From: Methylotenera_A sp031417915
GTDB taxonomy: Bacteria > Pseudomonadota > Gammaproteobacteria > Burkholderiales > Methylophilaceae
DNA: 8,510 bases
Direction of reading: 5' to 3'
Assembly: GCA_031417915.1 (NCBI GenBank)
Contig: JANOWN010000004.1
Coordinates: forward strand, 1 to 8,510
The notes under the pieces: generated by a model
Database searches by the model: none
Seen by the model: the letters and a program-made list of their open reading frames with translations, nothing else
What the model was told of the DNA's origin: nothing
Made by a program: the position numbers and the translations under genes
In this document: piece after piece, positions 6,911 through 8,510 of the stretch
How positions within the stretch are numbered: the stretch's first letter is position 1
Layout: each line of letters opens with the position of its first letter

Positions 6911-6943
6911 AAATTAAGCCTAAATTAATGGCTAATTTATACT
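6911..6943 (+). promoter_or_regulatory. Candidate promoter with inverted-repeat operator before the YjdF-like gene
   Basis: AAATTAAGCC (6911-6920) and GGCTAATTT (6930-6938) form an inverted repeat with a 9-base spacer and one bulged base. It runs into a good -10 hexamer, TATACT (6938-6943). The -35 position is occupied by the left arm and matches the consensus poorly. Transcription would start near 6950, leaving a leader of only about 12 bases, consistent with the lack of a Shine-Dalgarno before the ATG at 6962. A repeat lying over the -35/-10 region has the form of a repressor or activator site. Alternatively, it is a weak hairpin after the GGDEF gene, but no T-run follows. Confidence 0.35.
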
Positions 6944-6961
6944 AAAGACCAATTCAAATTA

Positions 6962-7603
6962 ATGACAAGACAAAGTTATTTTTTCACTGTTTTAGTGTTA
7001 ATACTTACATGTGTTTTGATTTGGTCTGCCACCAATCCGTATGATTACTTTACTTGGTTTTTAGAAGTATTCCCCATTTTTATTGCGTTGCCGATATTGT
7101 ATTTTAGCTACAAAAAATTTCCGCTTACCAACTTTTTGTATGTCTTAATTTTGGTACACGCCATCATTTTGATGGTCGGTGGTCATTATACTTATGCACT
7201 GGTTCCAATTAATGAGGTGCCAATATTTAATTGGCTGAGAGACGCATTTGCTTTAGATAGAAACTATTACGACCGTATAGGGCATTTTGCGCAGGGCTTT
7301 GTACCTGCCATGGTTGCACGTGAGATTCTAATCAGGAAAAGTGTAGTGAAAAGTAGCGCGTGGCTATTTTTTATTGTGTGCTGCATTTGCCTAAGCATTA
7401 GTGCTTGTTACGAGTTTTTGGAATGGTGGATAGCAGTCGCATCTGGCAGCTCCGCAGAGGCCTTTCTTGGTACACAGGGCGACGTATGGGATACACAGTG
7501 GGATATGCTATTAGCACTGATTGGTGCAGTTTGTGCGCAAATTTTGCTAGGTAAACTGCAAGATAAGCATGTCACAAATCTGCATGTCAAGCTTGAAACT
7601 TAA
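6962..7603 (+). CDS. YjdF/DUF2238 family inner membrane protein
   Basis: The 213-residue product is very hydrophobic, with about five or six membrane segments (roughly 6-22, 31-50, 56-73, 105-122, 132-150 and 182-197). Length and motifs match the YjdF/DUF2238 family: HYTYALVP (75-82), RNYYDRIGHFAQGF (100-113), YEFLEWW (150-156) and LGTQGDVWDTQWDM (169-182). The many conserved acidic, His and Arg residues near the membrane suggest a catalytic or transport role, but no biochemical function is established to my knowledge. The ATG has no clear ribosome-binding site, and the leader may be very short. It lies between the GGDEF gene (66 bases upstream) and carA, and the carA promoter overlaps its final codons. 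The gene is AT-rich: in the 60-base line 7021-7080 I counted 22 G/C, against 29 in the dapB line 5041-5100. Confidence 0.85.
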   Translation: MTRQSYFFTVLVLILTCVLIWSATNPYDYFTWFLEVFPIFIALPILYFSYKKFPLTNFLYVLILVHAIILMVGGHYTYALVPINEVPIFNWLRDAFALDRNYYDRIGHFAQGFVPAMVAREILIRKSVVKSSAWLFFIVCCICLSISACYEFLEWWIAVASGSSAEAFLGTQGDVWDTQWDMLLALIGAVCAQILLGKLQDKHVTNLHVKLET

Positions 7604-7621
7604 GTCAATCTCCGCTATAAT
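7593..7621 (+). promoter_or_regulatory. Near-consensus sigma70 promoter for carA
   Basis: TTGAAA (7593-7598, five of six consensus bases) is separated by exactly 17 bases from a perfect TATAAT (7616-7621). The -35 box lies inside the last codons of the YjdF-like gene. Transcription would begin near 7628, leaving a leader of about 100 bases before the carA start. It is the best promoter I can see in the window. It points to independent transcription of carA, although the neighbouring genes are on the same strand. Confidence 0.75.
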
Positions 7622-7627
7622 TTGTCA

Positions 7628-7727
7628 ATTCTGAAACGGGAAGAGTCCAAAAGCTCCTCCCGTTTTGCATATCTGCTGTTTGGCTAAAGTGGCGATATGC
7701 CTCGTATCGAAATTAAGGAGCTTTACG
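7628..7727 (+). promoter_or_regulatory. Structured carA leader, candidate RNA switch
   Basis: The predicted carA 5' leader can form several exclusive structures. Hairpin I (7634-7665) is followed directly by hairpin II, GCATATC (7667-7673) with GATATGC (7694-7700). Hairpin II competes with hairpin III, CGATA (7693-7697) with TATCG (7705-7709). In addition AAAGCTCCT (7650-7658), in the loop and 3' arm of hairpin I, is a perfect 9-base complement of AGGAGCTTT (7716-7724), which contains the carA Shine-Dalgarno. When hairpin I forms, the ribosome-binding site is free of this element; when it does not, it could be masked. No ArgR or other operator was recognised. The base-pairing is visible in the sequence; the regulatory role is inferred. 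Confidence 0.45.
7634..7666 (+). terminator. Terminator-like hairpin in the carA leader
   Basis: AAACGGGA (7634-7641) pairs with TCCCGTTT (7658-7665). Inside it GAG (7643-7645) pairs with CTC (7654-7656) across one A/C mismatch, with an 8-base loop. Only four T residues (7663-7666) end the structure, and most of them lie in the stem, so termination would be weak. It could end yjdF-like transcription. Because the carA promoter lies upstream of it, carA transcripts must also pass it, so it may be an attenuator or a stable leader fold. Confidence 0.5.
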
Positions 7728-8510
7728 GTGTCAAAAACAGCGGTATCAATAACTGTCCCGGCGGTATTAGTGTTAGCAGATGGAACTGTTTTTAAAGGCG
7801 TTGCCATTGGCGCTCTGGGCCACACCGTTGGCGAGGTGGTATTTAACACTAGCATGACGGGCTATCAAGAAATTCTCACAGATCCCTCTTACACTGAACA
7901 AATTGTCACGCTCACTTATCCGCACATTGGCAATACTGGTGCTAATCCTGAAGATGTTGAATCTGAGAAAATCTGTGCAGCAGGTTTAATCATTCGTGAT
8001 TTACCTTTACTGGTAAGCAATTTCCGCAGCACACAAAATTTGACTAACTATTTAAAAGTCAGCAATATTGTCGCGATTGCCGATATTGATACACGCGCAC
8101 TCACGCGCCATTTGCGTGAAAAAGGTGCGCAAGCAGGCTGTATCATGACAGGCCAAGCGGCGAACGAAAAGCTTGATGATGCTAAGGCGCTGCAGCTTGC
8201 CAAAGCATTCCCAGGTTTGTCTGGCATGGATTTAGCTAAAGTTGTTAGTTGCAAGACAACATATGAATTTACACAAGGCGAATGGGTGTTGGGCGCTGGC
8301 TATAGCGCGGCGCCAGCAGTTAAATATCATGTTGTTGCTTTTGATTACGGTGTAAAGCGTAATATTTTGCGCATGCTGGTTTCTCGCGGCTGCAAAGTCA
8401 CCGTATTGCCTGCGCAAGCCACAGCGCAAGAAGCTTTAAGTTATAAACCCGATGGTATCTTTTTAAGTAACGGCCCTGGCGACCCAGAGCCTTGCGATTA
8501 CGCCATTAGT
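7728..8510 (+). CDS. carA: Carbamoyl-phosphate synthase small subunit CarA, first 261 codons (3' end outside window)
   Basis: CarA is the glutamine amidotransferase subunit that hydrolyses glutamine and passes ammonia to CarB for carbamoyl phosphate, the precursor of arginine and pyrimidines. The start is GTG at 7728: AAGGAG (7715-7720) lies seven bases upstream and the protein begins SKTAVSITVPAVLVLADGT, in line with the family N-terminus. The small-chain domain (about 11-145) shows GEVVFNTSMTGYQEILTDPSY (35-55), TYPHIGNTG (63-71) and IADIDTRALTRHLRE (118-132). The class I amidotransferase domain begins near 199 with YHVVAFDYGVKRNILRML (200-217) and reaches SNGPGDP (247-253). The frame is open to the last base. 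The part holding the nucleophilic Cys and the His/Glu pair lies beyond the window, which is an edge effect, not a defect. carB would be expected downstream. Confidence 0.97.
   Translation, partial: MSKTAVSITVPAVLVLADGTVFKGVAIGALGHTVGEVVFNTSMTGYQEILTDPSYTEQIVTLTYPHIGNTGANPEDVESEKICAAGLIIRDLPLLVSNFRSTQNLTNYLKVSNIVAIADIDTRALTRHLREKGAQAGCIMTGQAANEKLDDAKALQLAKAFPGLSGMDLAKVVSCKTTYEFTQGEWVLGAGYSAAPAVKYHVVAFDYGVKRNILRMLVSRGCKVTVLPAQATAQEALSYKPDGIFLSNGPGDPEPCDYAIS

Noticed and set aside
1..8510. Mobile element, CRISPR array, toxin-antitoxin or phage-defence system
   Set aside because: No transposase, integrase, repeat array, small gene pair or defence domain is visible; all coding space is explained by ordinary chromosomal genes.

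Overview
The window is an ordinary chromosomal stretch of a Gram-negative bacterium, most likely a betaproteobacterium. The gene set and the order recN, fur, bamE, dapB, carA, the moderate base composition with AT-rich spacers, and a BamE ending in a GYFEKMLEKIGF-type tail fit a Methylophilaceae (Methylotenera-like) methylotroph. That placement is inferred from familiarity and was not tested by alignment. No tRNA, rRNA, insertion sequence, integrase, CRISPR array or phage gene is visible.

Layout. Bases 1-402 hold the 3' end of recN (+). A minus-strand block follows, given here in transcription order from right to left: fur (3718-3290), a lipoprotein M48 metalloprotease with TPRs (3225-1654), a DUF2938 membrane protein (1501-1007) and a cupredoxin-like lipoprotein (966-508). 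From 3812 everything is on the plus strand: bamE with an unusually long tail, dapB 12 bases behind it, a membrane-anchored GGDEF diguanylate cyclase, a YjdF/DUF2238 membrane protein, and the first 261 codons of carA, cut by the window edge. carA starts with GTG behind a strong Shine-Dalgarno sequence.

Functional themes. The housekeeping backbone covers DNA repair (recN), iron regulation (fur), outer-membrane protein assembly (bamE), lysine/diaminopimelate synthesis (dapB) and carbamoyl phosphate synthesis (carA). Two sets of accessory genes interrupt it. One is the protease/DUF2938/cupredoxin group between recN and fur. The other is the GGDEF/YjdF pair between dapB and carA. The BepA-like lipoprotein protease close to bamE suggests a shared envelope quality-control theme. 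The DUF2938 and cupredoxin genes look like a two-gene operon.

Regulation. The most notable non-coding signal is the carA leader. A near-consensus sigma70 promoter overlaps the end of the yjdF-like gene. It is followed by a terminator-like hairpin, two mutually exclusive downstream hairpins, and a 9-base element in the first hairpin that is perfectly complementary to the carA ribosome-binding site. This has the form of an RNA switch, but it is an inference from sequence only. A second point is the divergent fur/bamE spacer, where one TATATTA element could serve as the -10 box in both directions.
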